Source: Rusavskia elegans
Taxonomy: Eukaryota; Ascomycota; Lecanoromycetes; Teloschistales; Teloschistaceae
Direction of reading: 5' to 3'
Assembly (NCBI GenBank): GCA_011316305.1
Contig: SAUG01000046.1
Coordinates: 248,001 to 312,000 of the forward strand
Length of the DNA: 64,000 bases
In this document: positions 1 to 10,247 of the stretch, one piece after another
Layout of the letters: each line of letters starts with the position of its first letter
How positions within the stretch are numbered: the first letter of the stretch is position 1
Made by a program: the position numbers and the translations under genes
The notes under the pieces: model-generated
The model's input: the letters and a program-made list of their open reading frames with translations, nothing else
Databases searched by the model: none
What the model was told of the DNA's origin: nothing

Positions 1-437
1 TCAATCGACCGTTTTGGAATGTGATGTGCCAATACAGTTGTGCGAGTGCGTTCAACACGGAGAGCAGTTGGTCAAGGTTCGTTCGACGAGTTCGTGACAT
101 GTCAACACAGATGTCTCAACAAATTATCATTATTGATCATTTTATATACCAGCCACCCGAGATCACCATGTATCAACAGTTTTTCCATTAGCTTCTTATC
201 TTCGCTATATAAGTGGGCTTTTCCTCCTCGTTCAACATTCTTCCTTCCTAACAATTTCTCAACTCTTGCACCTGGCACGGATTTACCATCATCAGGATTT
301 CAACCTCTTTCAAGTCCCAGTATCATCTGTGATAGATCAATTTCTCTCACGCTCTCACCATCTTCATCCCACCGTCCTCTCTCTCACTTACGAGGACATC
401 TAAATATCTCCCACATCCTTTTCCCCAGCTCTCAGCA
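1..437. other. Upstream region of the first gene
   Basis: No convincing coding exon is seen here. It ends with the pyrimidine-rich leader and the TATA-like box of the gene that starts at 438. Confidence 0.5.
206..213 (+). promoter_or_regulatory. TATA-like box
   Basis: TATATAAG is followed by a C/T-rich stretch and lies about 230 nt before the ATG at 438. The spacing implies a long 5' leader. This is inferred from motif and position only. Confidence 0.4.
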
Positions 438-2989
438 ATGTTGGCTTTCCTCTTCGCATCGAAAGCCCTCGCGCTTTGGGCAGCGGCGTCGGGATTCTTG
501 GGCTACACCCTACTTATCAACGATGCCCCAGCCAGGGCACTGCAAGCATATGCGAAACTGGGGGTCCAGCTAACGCTCGAGTCGCCCAAGCTTCTTGCTC
601 GTTCGGCCCCAGTAACTCGTATCTCTTTTGGTGAACCACTGTTCCCAATGGTAAGTCTATGCCGTCCTCAGATTAGGGCAGTCACCATTCGGTCTGGCTG
701 ACCATCGACTCAGGCTCCTTCTGTCAACGTGCCTGGCGCTCCTATAAATGTGTCACAGAACTCCACCGTCGATTTCACGATGTCGGATGCTCACACCACG
801 GAGCCATCATACAACTCATCAGCAGCGGCATCCACATTTGCTCCGACCAAGACACACAATTCTCCCCGGTATTTACCTGTCCTTGGACCAAGGATGAACT
901 TCACTCTTCCAACAGCTCTTGTTGAGCGAGCCCAGTCTCTGCCGCCCTACTCGTTGTTGGCAAACCAATTGCTATCTGCACCTTTGCCATATGGTCTAAT
1001 CAGACCCATCAGGGTCTTGACCACCCAGCTATCGACGAACCTTGACCCTCATCTTGGCTTTATCGGCCTCGCTCTTGCCATTGTGCTTTGCATCATCTGG
1101 ATTTGCTACCAGGTGGGGCAAAAAGCGACAGCTCAGTCTGAGCAAGTCAAGAACTACGAAGTCCTTGAACTTGCATATCAAGACGCTGCCGCTTTGAACG
1201 ACATCCTTCGCAAAGCCAACGAAGACCTCCAAGGTCGAAATGACCACCTCGGCAGTATGCTCAGTTCTACCTTTGACATTATCATCCGCCAAGGCGATAG
1301 GGTCCAGGAGCTCACGGGTGAGTTTGAGCAAGCAACCGAAAGGAGCGAATTTTTCGAGGGGAATTGTAAGGTCCTTGTCCTTGAGAACAACAGACTTGCG
1401 CAGGTCAACACCAATCTCAGAGGTCGGAACCATAACCTCGGCTGCCAATTGAATGCTTCAAAAACTCGGTGTAATCGTCTGTTGGGAGAGGTCGATAAAT
1501 ACGGAACTCGGAATCAGCAATTGGAGGACGCAGCCAAAGTCTTGCAGTCGGAAAGGAACGAAGCTGTACAGGAACTCGGCAGCGTAAAGTGCGATCATGA
1601 CGCACTCGCGCAGAGAGCCGAAGACTACCAAATACGAGCGGAAAACAGCGAGAAAGCACATGCAGACTCGCAGTCGGAGGTCGAACGTATGGTAGCCGAA
1701 AACTCCAGATTGGCGACCGTCCACCGCGAGACGAAGCTCCGTCACGAGCAAGAGAAGGCGGAGATGACCGAGCAGCTTGCAAAGGCAACTAAAGAGCTAC
1801 ACGGTCTCAAGTCTCTGCCAAAGAGTACCAAGCCTCCCAAATCGGCTGCTCAGAAGCAACTTGAAAATGAGAACGCTAAACTCAAAAGTGATCTTAAGCA
1901 AGGCGAGCAGGAAAAGGAAGCCCTTCGCAAAGCTAACGAAGACTCGTCGAGTAGATTTGAGAGCCTGGAGGAGAAATGGAAGCAGAGTCAAGAAGAGGCA
2001 GAGGCTGCCCGAGTTACAATCAACAGGCTTGAGGATGAGGCAACCGAACGTGAAACGGCCAGAGATGCGCAAGAGAAAAAGTCGCGAGCAGAGTTGGACG
2101 TCCTTGTTTCGGAAAAGAGTACGGCGGAGATGGAGCTGAAGACGGCGAAGGAAGAAAAGTGTGCATTGGCAAAGAAGGTCACCGAACTCTCGACCGCAAG
2201 TCCACCATCTAGCCAGAATGCCCAAGGTATGAATGATACACTCCGTCTTCGCATTTCGTTGATCTCCCAGTTCCTTGCCCTGCCGATGCTAACCATTTCT
2301 CAGCTTCCTTTAACACCTCTTCATACCAATCTCCGCAGACACAAACAATCCACAACTACGAGGCAAGAGTCGCTGGTCTAAACGAGAATCTCGCCCGGGC
2401 GAACCACAGGATCTCCATGTTGGAATCGCGTCTACGTGCAACAGGTTCTCATCCACCGGCTCCTATGAACGTGTCCGGTGCGAATCATCATCGTCCTGGA
2501 GCTCCATTTCATCGTCCCATGCCCGTCTCAGGTCCTTTGGGGATGCCGTCGTTCCCATCTGGTGGTGGTGTCCACGGATTTAATACAGGCGCCCATTCTC
2601 ATTACAATGGAGCTCCGATAGGTCCAATGATAGCCCCAACAGGCTCTCTGGGATATACGTCGTTCCCACAAGGCGGGCAAGCACAGGGAATGAATCCCGG
2701 TTTCGTACCTCATCCACAGGCACATAACGGTCCTGTCTTCCCCATCAATGATCATCAAGGGCCACTTTGTAATTCCGGGCCGTTCCCTCCCCCACATCAT
2801 CATGGCGGTCCTTCTTTACCCTCGAGGTCCTCCACCAATAATTATGAATATCCACCTCTCAATCATGGGGCGCTTCCTTCGCCACAAAACAATGACAACC
2901 CTCCTGCTTCTCCAAAGCCCCAAGGGGGTCGCCAAGGGGCACCTTTGGATCCAGGGGCTGCATCATTCACGCCTAGCGGTGGGAATTAG
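438..2989 (+). CDS. Coiled-coil membrane protein with Gly/Pro/His-rich tail (uncharacterised)
   Basis: Three exons, 438..650, 714..2226 and 2304..2989, join in frame to about 803 aa. Intron 2 has a clear CTAAC branch point before its acceptor. The N-terminus is hydrophobic (about residues 1-27) and could be a signal anchor. A second strong membrane segment (LGFIGLALAIVLCIIWICYQ) lies at about residues 185-206. After it come some 380 residues of charged, heptad-like coiled coil rich in E, K, Q and N, then a tail of about 200 residues rich in G, P, H and N. That layout suggests a membrane-anchored protein with a long coiled-coil rod facing one compartment. I do not recognise the family. Function is unknown; tethering or scaffolding is only a guess from the architecture. 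Confidence 0.82.
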
Positions 2990-4235
2990 GGGCCTGGCTC
3001 ACACAATGCTCCGAGCAACCCAGCATTTGCCGTGGCCTCAGATACCACAGCCAAAGATCTGTCACGACAAGTATGAGAAACCCCAGCGCAGTCGATCTAC
3101 ACAGATACCCCCTCTCGATCACAGCTGATCCACGATCTTCGGAAAGCTTGCAAGCTGTCCTTGCTTCCTTCATTCAAGTCCCGTCGAAATCGCTGGCCCG
3201 GATATCAAGCCCAGAACCCTTGTTTCAAACGCTGGGAAGATGAGGGTTCCGATACATCAACGGTCACCCAGATTTGGAGGCCAACCAAAGGATGGTGTAC
3301 AACATGAAAGATGTGACACCAGCGAGCAGATGGGTTTCTTGAAAACACCAACAACAAACATGCAGAGAGCCAAGGGCCCGCTCAAAGCGAAAGGGCCCTC
3401 TTCAGGACTGCGACGTCAAAGGACGTCAACTTTTTTTCTTTGTCTTTCGCTGCGGTCAATGTCTTTCGGGATATGAATACAGGGAGACTTATGTCATTGC
3501 GTTTCGAATATACGTAGAAGGGGATTCTGTCGGTGCGATTTGCCGCACTAGTTTTTCGAAGTGTTTGCAGAGATCAAGTTTGGATTTCCTAAATATGTTC
3601 TGCGTATGAATTTTTTGTACTGCGTTGATAAGGATTCTGCACTGCGTTGCGATTGAAACATGATTGTGGAAGATTCGAGACAGGAAAAGTCGATGACAGT
3701 TCAGGAATATCAGAAATAGCAAAATGTCTTTCGGCAGTGAGTATGCATTCTTTTTCGTGATTACTGCACTGCTTTCTCTCATATACAATGCTCCATCCTT
3801 CCATACCTCCAATCACCAACGGCTGTCATCTTCGAATAACCTGTTCTCTTTTCAAAGCCGGATCTTTCATCTATGAGGAACGACTCCAGAGCTAGCTTGG
3901 CCAGAGAGCTACATTACTTATCATCCTCACTTTCCTTCTCGCTTTCACGGTCGTCTTCCATCGACGAGTTGAGAGAGTTATTGGCACGGAGTCATATGGT
4001 TCCAACACCACTCTCAAGACTCAAACCCACAAGTAAAGACATCATCCCTCCAAAACAGTCACCCACAATCTCCAACCGCCATCATGCGTCACACTCTCCC
4101 CTACCAGTATACATATAAAAGCATCCTCATACCGTCCCCTTCCTACCCTTCCATCATCCCCAACCAGGAAGTCCCTCTTCAAATATAGCCAAAGCAACCA
4201 TACCCCCCTTAAACCAACACAAGACCACCGCCACA
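2990..4235. other. Intergenic region without a recognised gene
   Basis: Short open frames occur on both strands but none has family features or splice-consistent continuation. The last 120 nt carry a TATA-like box for the gene at 4236. Confidence 0.5.
4114..4120 (+). promoter_or_regulatory. TATA-like box
   Basis: TATAAAA sits about 115 nt upstream of the ATG at 4236, followed by a C-rich leader ending in CCACAATG, a good fungal start context. Confidence 0.45.
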
Positions 4236-4751
4236 ATGCCACCCATACCCAACACCACCATCCCCCCCTTCCCAAAACGCAACTACTACGACACCGGCGC
4301 CATCGTCAACAACCCCGCAACACCCAACAGCTACTACGGCCCGGACTCCATCGTCAACAACGGCGGCGCTAGCTCAGGCTACACCAACCCAAACACACCC
4401 ACCCTACCTCAACCCTACCAGCCCACCACCAGCGCCGGCACCACCAACCCCTTCGGTCCCGCGTCCCCTATACATGACTCCAACGGCGTCAACGGCGGTG
4501 CGGTCGCCGGGGGCGTAATCGGTGGGATTGTGGCGTTAGCGGCGCTGTTTTTGCTATGGCGGGTTTTGCAAAAGAGGAAGGCGAATGGCGGGATGGTCGC
4601 GCGGACGAAGGATGGGGAGAAGATGAATATGGCGCTTGTTATGGGGAAGTTGAGGGAGAGGTTTGCGAGGAAGGGGAAGGGTGGGGATGGGGATGGGGAT
4701 GTTGAGAAGGGGATGGGGATGGGGATGGGGGAGGGGAGGAGTGAGATTTGA
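4236..4751 (+). CDS. Small single-pass membrane protein
   Basis: One exon, 171 aa. The N-terminal 85 residues are rich in P, N, T, Y and G and contain two copies of a YY-x4-5-IVNN motif (about residues 17-26 and 33-42), a small internal duplication. A glycine-zipper-like transmembrane helix spans about residues 87-110, followed by a basic stop-transfer segment (LQKRK) and a Lys/Arg-rich cytoplasmic tail ending in GMGMGMGEG. This resembles fungal single-pass proteins with an extracellular low-complexity region. No enzymatic domain is seen and the family is not recognised. The final 70 nt of coding sequence are a G-tract array on the sense strand. Confidence 0.68.
   Translation: MPPIPNTTIPPFPKRNYYDTGAIVNNPATPNSYYGPDSIVNNGGASSGYTNPNTPTLPQPYQPTTSAGTTNPFGPASPIHDSNGVNGGAVAGGVIGGIVALAALFLLWRVLQKRKANGGMVARTKDGEKMNMALVMGKLRERFARKGKGGDGDGDVEKGMGMGMGEGRSEI
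4682..4738 (+). repeat. G-tract array within coding sequence
   Basis: A run of repeated GGGGAT units plus GGGGG and GGGG tracts encodes alternating Gly and Met/Asp near the C-terminus of the preceding gene. Closely spaced G4 tracts fit a potential G-quadruplex. Confidence 0.6.
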
Positions 4752-4791
4752 AAGGTTGAGAGGGGTGGGAAATGGGTTTGGAGAGGAGAGT

Positions 4792-4815
4792 ATGTATGCA
4801 TGCATGCATGCATGC
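4792..4815. repeat. ATGC microsatellite
   Basis: A short palindromic tetranucleotide repeat (GTATGTATGCATGCATGC and continuing) lies just after the stop of the gene ending at 4751. Confidence 0.8.
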
Positions 4816-5024
4816 ATTTATTGTTTGGAGATGTGTGTTTTTCGCTTCTTGCAGAGCGAAAGGAGGTTTTCTTTCGAGCTGGTATAACGATTTGAAGGTG
4901 AAGGGACTGTGATGATGGGGGAGGAATCTTAGTGTATGGAAAACCCGCGCAACATACCAATGAGCAAAGGACAAACCCTCTCATCCCGACCCACAGAAAC
5001 CGTAAGATGGGAGAAACACATCAG

Positions 5025-5030
5025 TATAAA
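5025..5030 (+). promoter_or_regulatory. TATA-like box
   Basis: TATAAA lies about 115 nt before the ATG at 5144, followed by a CT/CA-rich leader ending in AGCACAATG. The spacing matches the one seen before the gene at 4236. Confidence 0.45.
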
Positions 5031-5143
5031 GCATTCCCTCTCATCTTTCCTCTTCGTGTTCCCCATTCCATGCCAATCCACAACACACCTACAAAATCCC
5101 CCTCTCCAGCCCCTCTCACCGAAAACACGAAACTCCAAGCACA

Positions 5144-5491
5144 ATGCACTTCACCCCCCTTCTCACCACCCTCCTCGCCACCCTGGCCCTCGCCCGCCCC
5201 AACCTCCACCACCACCATAACCACAACGGCCCTCGCAACATCAATGCCGGCCCCCTCGTCACCGGTACACACACGCCCTCCTTCCCGACAGCCACCACGG
5301 TAAACGGCACCTATACGCACTCCTTCCCAACAGCCACCGCCGCTTCAACCGGACACGCATACCCCACAGGCACGCTCGCAGTTCGGGATAAACTCACTTA
5401 TGAGATGCCGACGCCGCGGGTGCCGATCCCGATCATAACGACGCTGAGGACTTCGCGGAGGGTTGAGGAGAGGGCTTATACGGTGATGTGA
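5144..5491 (+). CDS. Small secreted protein, tandem paralogue 1
   Basis: One exon, 115 aa. A typical signal peptide (MHFTPLLTTLLATLALA, cleavage probably near ALA-RP) is followed by a His-rich stretch (LHHHHNHN). Two internal copies of a T-H/Y-T-P/H-SFPTAT segment follow, then HAYPTGTLAVRD and a PTPRVPIP motif. There are no cysteines in the mature part. It is clearly related to the protein at 5967..6353: both share ALARPN, VNGTYT-x-SFPT, a TGTL-x-x-RD motif and PTPR-x-PIP. The pair arose by tandem duplication. The function is unknown; size and secretion signal fit a wall-associated or effector-like protein, but that is inference. Confidence 0.7.
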   Translation: MHFTPLLTTLLATLALARPNLHHHHNHNGPRNINAGPLVTGTHTPSFPTATTVNGTYTHSFPTATAASTGHAYPTGTLAVRDKLTYEMPTPRVPIPIITTLRTSRRVEERAYTVM

Positions 5492-5966
5492 GCGGCGAGG
5501 TTTCGCTTGAGGGGTTTGAGTGGGTGGGGGGGGATGATTTAAAGAATGGAGGGGGGTTTTTTTTTGGCTTTGGAGTTGGGGGGGTGTGTGGGGGATTGGG
5601 AGTTGATAGGGTGGATAATTGGCTGATGAGGGTGATTTGAGCAGGATTTGGGGTTTCGGTGGTACGGTAGCAATAGTGGGCGGTTTTTTCCCTGGTACGG
5701 TTTGAGGGGATTGGAGTAGGTGTTGGTAGATGAATGGAAAATTTGCTCTCTCGGGTGTAATGGAGTGGGAAAAGAGAGGATTAGAGAAATTGATGGTCCC
5801 GGTACATGATGTGCGAACGAGGGAGTTGAATTATAAATAGGGAAGAACGATTACGCTCTTGAGACACCAGAATTTTTGAACTTCTTCAACTCTGTAACTT
5901 ACTTTCCACTCCATACACTTCACACAATCTCCATCTTCAAAATCTTCCACCTATACTTCGACCGCA
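5492..5966. other. Region between the two secreted paralogues
   Basis: The first half is strikingly G-rich on the + strand, the 3' region of the first paralogue. The second half holds TATAAATAG at 5832-5840 and the leader of the second paralogue. No further gene is seen. Confidence 0.5.
5832..5840 (+). promoter_or_regulatory. TATA-like box
   Basis: TATAAATAG lies about 130 nt before the ATG at 5967 and precedes a CT-rich leader. Confidence 0.5.
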
Positions 5967-6353
5967 ATGCAAATCAGTGCCATCCTCACAGCCTTCACGG
6001 CCACCCTCGCCTTAGCTCGCCCTAACTTCCACGCTGGTCCTCGCCAACATAGCGCCGTTCCCCTTATGACAAGGGTAAATGGCACATATACGCCCTCCTT
6101 CCCGACCGTCAGCGGCGGCACGGTCGCTTCAACAGCAGCACATACGTATGCTACCGGCACGCTCGACGCTCGTGACGTAGCTCGCCCTCCTCTTCACTTC
6201 CCAACGCCAAGAATGCCGATCCCGACGACGCTGCTGCCGATGACGACGAAGCCTCGGATCGAGGCGAGGGAGCCTCAGGTGACGACGTTCGTGTTTCAAC
6301 AGTACATGACGGATCCTCTGACGGTCGTGGTGGGAGCTGAGACTAAAGTTTGA
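5967..6353 (+). CDS. Small secreted protein, tandem paralogue 2
   Basis: One exon, 128 aa, with signal peptide MQISAILTAFTATLALA followed by RPNFHAGPR. It is a diverged paralogue of the gene at 5144. The shared blocks are ALARPN, RVNGTYTPSFPT, AHTYATGTLDARD and FPTPRMPIPTT. It lacks the His-rich stretch and the first SFPT copy, and has a longer C-terminus (TTFVFQQYMTDPLTVVV). No cysteines are present in the mature part. The DARD and EAREP segments could be processing sites but this is not established. Role unknown. Confidence 0.7.
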   Translation: MQISAILTAFTATLALARPNFHAGPRQHSAVPLMTRVNGTYTPSFPTVSGGTVASTAAHTYATGTLDARDVARPPLHFPTPRMPIPTTLLPMTTKPRIEAREPQVTTFVFQQYMTDPLTVVVGAETKV

Positions 6354-6995
6354 GAGGTTGTGAGGAGATGCCTTCGTGAGTTTTCTTCTCTGGAATTGGA
6401 CTCTGTGTGATGATTATGAGTGATTGGAGGGTTGGCTGATGTGTTGCGAGCAGGACATCGGTCTTCCTTTAGGTGGTATGATGTCGTGGAAGTCTTTTCC
6501 CTTTTGGTATTCTGGTGCTATAGTTTCGGTGGTTGGATATGATCGGACGGGTTTTCTCTTGTGATACTCAGGTGTAAATGGAGATTTGGTGGATGTAAAC
6601 GAAGAAAACAATATACAAATACGGTCAGACGATTTTTCGCACACTGATGATTACCTCTGGCCCTTGTCCAAACAGCCAATGAAGACAGAAGTCGGTTTTG
6701 GCAGAAGGCCGAGGCAGATTTGTGAAGAGTTTCTTCATGAGAGTTTCGCCTCCTGTTCGTTACGCAATGACGGGGTACCAAGTCTCCTCGTGACCTAAAC
6801 GAGGATGCTCTGGTGGTGATCCTCGTCTATGAACCTTTGAGCCGACAAAAAGGTTTATGACCCTTGCTAAATAGAAGATAGCTTTAAGTCGGTAGGAATC
6901 TTCAATATACAAGGCGATGCTGTCATGTTGCACCGGTAGCACTTGTCCCAAAGCTGAGGTGCCTTGTAGAAACGCACATCAACATCTCTTCAATG
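6354..6995. other. Convergent intergenic region
   Basis: This is the shared 3' region between the second secreted paralogue (+) and AIM11 (-). No gene or RNA is recognised. Confidence 0.5.
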
Positions 6996-7520
6996 CTATC
7001 GCGGTTTCTCCGTCTCTTGAATCTCCTCCTGCCTTTGGCCCTTTCTCAGGCTCGGGCCCAGAAAGTCTTCAAACTCGCGCTCCACCACTTTGTCTTGTTC
7101 CATATTGGTCCCGCCTTTTACTTCCCTTTGCTTCTTCATCTTCCGTACCCTCTCCCTAAGCTCCTCGATGCCGGATACGTCAAAAGCCCATAATGTTCCA
7201 CCGGTCATCAAAGTCGCAAAGCTCAAGACATTGATCGTGGCTATTTGTAACGCCTCAGCGGCTTCCTTCTGTAAGCTGATTGCCTCTCGAGGCAAGGCGT
7301 TGGACTGCTGGTAAAAGTGAGGGACTGTTGCAACATAGCGGCGCACCAGGGCTCGACGGGTGGAGAGAATGGAGAGACCGACGCAGGTGGCTCCGAATAG
7401 GAAGAGAGAGAATTGCCGACGAGGGCGAGGTCCGAGGAAATGTGTGGATAGGAAGTCAGGCGTAGAATCCGTGGTGGGAGTTTCAGGGGGAGTAGGATGA
7501 GGCGCTGAGTGGTTTGCCAT
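6996..7520 (-). CDS. AIM11: AIM11 family mitochondrial membrane protein
   Basis: One exon on the minus strand, 174 aa. The ATG at 7520 begins MANHSAPHPTPPETP. An upstream in-frame extension exists, but this start gives the usual family N-terminus. Two membrane-spanning segments are visible: about residues 37-53 (FSLFLFGATCVGLSIL) and about 94-113 (ATINVLSFATLMTGGTLWAF). Between them is the family block RRALVRRYVATVPHFYQQSN. The second helix is followed by DVSGIEELRERVRK, the conserved end of the AIM11 family, and then a charged tail. In yeast, AIM11 is named for altered inheritance of mitochondria when lost; the molecular role is unknown. Family recognition is strong. Confidence 0.88.
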   Translation of the reverse strand: MANHSAPHPTPPETPTTDSTPDFLSTHFLGPRPRRQFSLFLFGATCVGLSILSTRRALVRRYVATVPHFYQQSNALPREAISLQKEAAEALQIATINVLSFATLMTGGTLWAFDVSGIEELRERVRKMKKQREVKGGTNMEQDKVVEREFEDFLGPSLRKGQRQEEIQETEKPR

Positions 7521-8378
7521 GATGGTCTGAGAGCCGGATGTGATACAAAGTGGTGACGACAGCCATTGTCTCAGAGAAAGAACCTTATTGGTGCTCTTTG
7601 AACGGTTTGCATGGCCCGCGAGCAATATGGTGAAAATCTATCATGGTGACTAAGATTCCTGACCTACCTTAGCAGCCTAACAGGAGAACCGCAACAAGCG
7701 CCGTGAGCCTCATGTGCGATAAGCGATGACACTAGCATCCTAACAGGCAATATTTGCCGTGTCACTAAGAAGGAAGACCCAGGCTGGACCCCAATACTGC
7801 GGGGATAATTATTGTACGTCCACTGCAGCACACCTGCTGTCCACTTCAAGGACAACCCAGAGTGAAGCCACCCACTCGAAGCCAGCGCATTGCAACTTAT
7901 TTCCCGGATGTCGGCTCCAGATTTATGCGAAGCCTCGCACCGTCGTGCTTTAGAGTGGCCCTAAGGATGCCACTTTGAATTTGGAAGATGGCTTAACCAC
8001 GTTCCTTCCGTCAAAACATCCCCACTCAAACGCCTCTGATGACGCTGGCTTACGCCATTTGCCGAATGATGGAACCACGCAGAAACAAGCCGGCCCACGT
8101 CATTCTGATTCGTCGATGCCACGGGGTAGCTGCATTCTCGGGCTGTACCATCATGGATCTCGAACCGATACCGCTGGCAAGCAATCCCAGAATCGCAACA
8201 GAGTAATAATTCCTCCACAGCTTGCTAGTCACCAGTAGTACGGCCTTAGGACATGGGGCGGTTGCGGCTTGCGACAACCGTCACCAATGAACGACTCTCC
8301 GACTCTTGCCTGGCATGCATATAGAGCTTCCACCAGTCTCTCCATCCAACTCCGCACGCTTCCAACCGTTGAGCAATC
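7521..8378. other. Divergent promoter region AIM11 / FAD oxidase
   Basis: 858 nt between the minus-strand AIM11 start and the plus-strand oxidase start. No additional gene is supported; short open frames overlap on both strands without family features. Confidence 0.5.
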
Positions 8379-10247
8379 ATGAAGTCTTTAGTACATCTTG
8401 CCATTGCGGCGTTGACTGGTGGTGGTCTGCACTTAGCAGGCGCAGCAGTCGAAGACGCCGCCGCGGCCTCGAGTGCCGCCAAATGTGTATGTGATCCTGG
8501 AGGAGCTTCATCCCCGATAATCGGCACTTAGCTGACAAGTATAAAGTGTAACGTGCTCGAGAAGTCGTTCCCAGGAAAGACGTTCTCGGCGACCAATCAG
8601 CAGAACCTCTACCAGAAGTTCGTTGCTTCCTACTTCTCTGTCAACGATCGCCTAAAGCCAACTTGCGCTGTCTCTCCCAAGAACACCAAGGATGTCGCCG
8701 CGGTAGTAGGTTTGCTGTCGGAGAACTCCTGTCAGTTTGCGGTGAAGAGTGGTGGACATGGCATTGTGACAGGCTCCTCCAACATCGAAGAAGGCGTAAC
8801 GATTGACCTTAGAGAAATGAGGAGCGTGTCGCTGAACAAGCAAAACAAGACCACGACTGTACAGCCAGGAGCCAAATGGATTGACGTCTACAGCTACTTG
8901 GATCCATTGGGCTGGGCCATTCCTGGTGGTCGAGCCGGCACGGTTGGCGTGGGAGGTTTGACATCTGGCGGTATGTTCTAAAGGATCACTGGCATTTGTT
9001 GCCGGGGATTTGAAGGTGCTGATGATTTCTAGGAGGCAATTCGTTTTTTGCTGCTCGCTATGGCTTCGCCTGCGACAATGTGAAGCGCTTCGAGGTCGGT
9101 GGAGCATGCTCTGGCGTGAGGAACCCAAAGTATTGACTGTGGAGCAGGTTGTACTCGGAAACGGCACGGTAGTCGAAGCCACCAATGCAACAAACGCCGA
9201 TCTCTTTACTGCGTTGAAAGGTAGCCAGAACAACCTGGGTATCATTACCAAATTCGACTTTGTAGCCTTCGAGCAAAGCGATCTCTGGGGCGGCACGGCG
9301 TCGTACGGCAAGCAAACCGTGCCCGAGCAGATAAAAGCGTTCTATGAGTTCACCAAGAACCTCAAAGACGATCCCTATGGCTCGCTCATCTTTGTCTGGA
9401 GTTATTTTCCCAAGATCCCGAATGAGGCCGACAGGATCGTGATCACCAATTTGTACGAGTATACGGCGAACCTCACCGGACCGGTCACGACCTACCCACC
9501 TCCGTTTAAAGGCTTTGCACCCGATTCACCCGTTGGCCCACCGACCGCCAATACTCTCCGAGTGGCCAATCTATCGTCCCTAACTGGCGAGTTGAACTCA
9601 CCTCCAGAGCTCAGGTAGGTACATGATGTGTTTGGAATTCCAATATTCACTGATGTCGTCAGCAATCTGTATGCGACCTTGACTTTGACCAACAACGTGA
9701 CTGTCCTCAACGAAGTGGCGCGAATCCTGACGGAGGAAATCGAATACTATAAGAACGACACGTTCCTCGAATACGGCTCGATTTTGTTGCAGCCCCTGCC
9801 ACGACTGTTCACGGACAGGAGCGTTGAGCGTGGCGGCAACGTTCTCGGACTCGATCGGTACAAAGACGACAATATCATTTTCCAACTGGATCTGGCGTGG
9901 AACGGTACACAGTACGACGAGAGGGCGAGAAGTCTGGCGGACAAGGTAATGCGAGATATAACGACCTACCTCGAGGGCGAAAAGGCGCTCAAAGACTTCC
10001 AGTACATCAATTGTAGGAGACCCTCTTGTGTCATGGTATCGGTGGAAGAGATTGCACACGGCTGACATGAATGACAGATGCATTCCAGGACCAGGATCCA
10101 CTAGGCGGTTACGGACCGACTGCGCTGGGCAAGATCAAGGCCGCATCGGAAAAGTACGACGTTGGACAAGTATTCCAGAAACTCGTCCCTGGCGGCTTCA
10201 AGCTCGCGGGGGCTGGGAGCGGTAACAAATACAACCGGACGAATTGA
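8379..10247 (+). CDS. Secreted FAD-linked oxidoreductase (BBE / 6-hydroxynicotine oxidase-like)
   Basis: Six exons, 8379..8486, 8547..8970, 9033..9094, 9148..9614, 9663..10012 and 10078..10247, join in frame to 526 aa. Donor 3 (GTCGGT) is atypical and less certain. Residues 1-22 are a signal peptide. The FAD-binding PCMH domain follows: AVKSGGHGIVTGSS contains the histidine (about residue 107) that carries covalent FAD in this family, and GGRAGTVGVGGLTSGG then FAARYGFACDNV are the second FAD-contact block. The cysteine used for a second covalent bond in bicovalent members is not seen there, so a monocovalent flavin is inferred. The C-terminal BBE segment is NYAFQDQDPLGGYGP. Such enzymes oxidise sugars, alkaloids or other secondary metabolites; the substrate is not predictable here. 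Confidence 0.87.

Noticed and set aside
3489..3812. 107-codon minus-strand frame in the first intergenic region
   Set aside because: No domain, overlaps another frame of equal quality, and lacks splice continuity.
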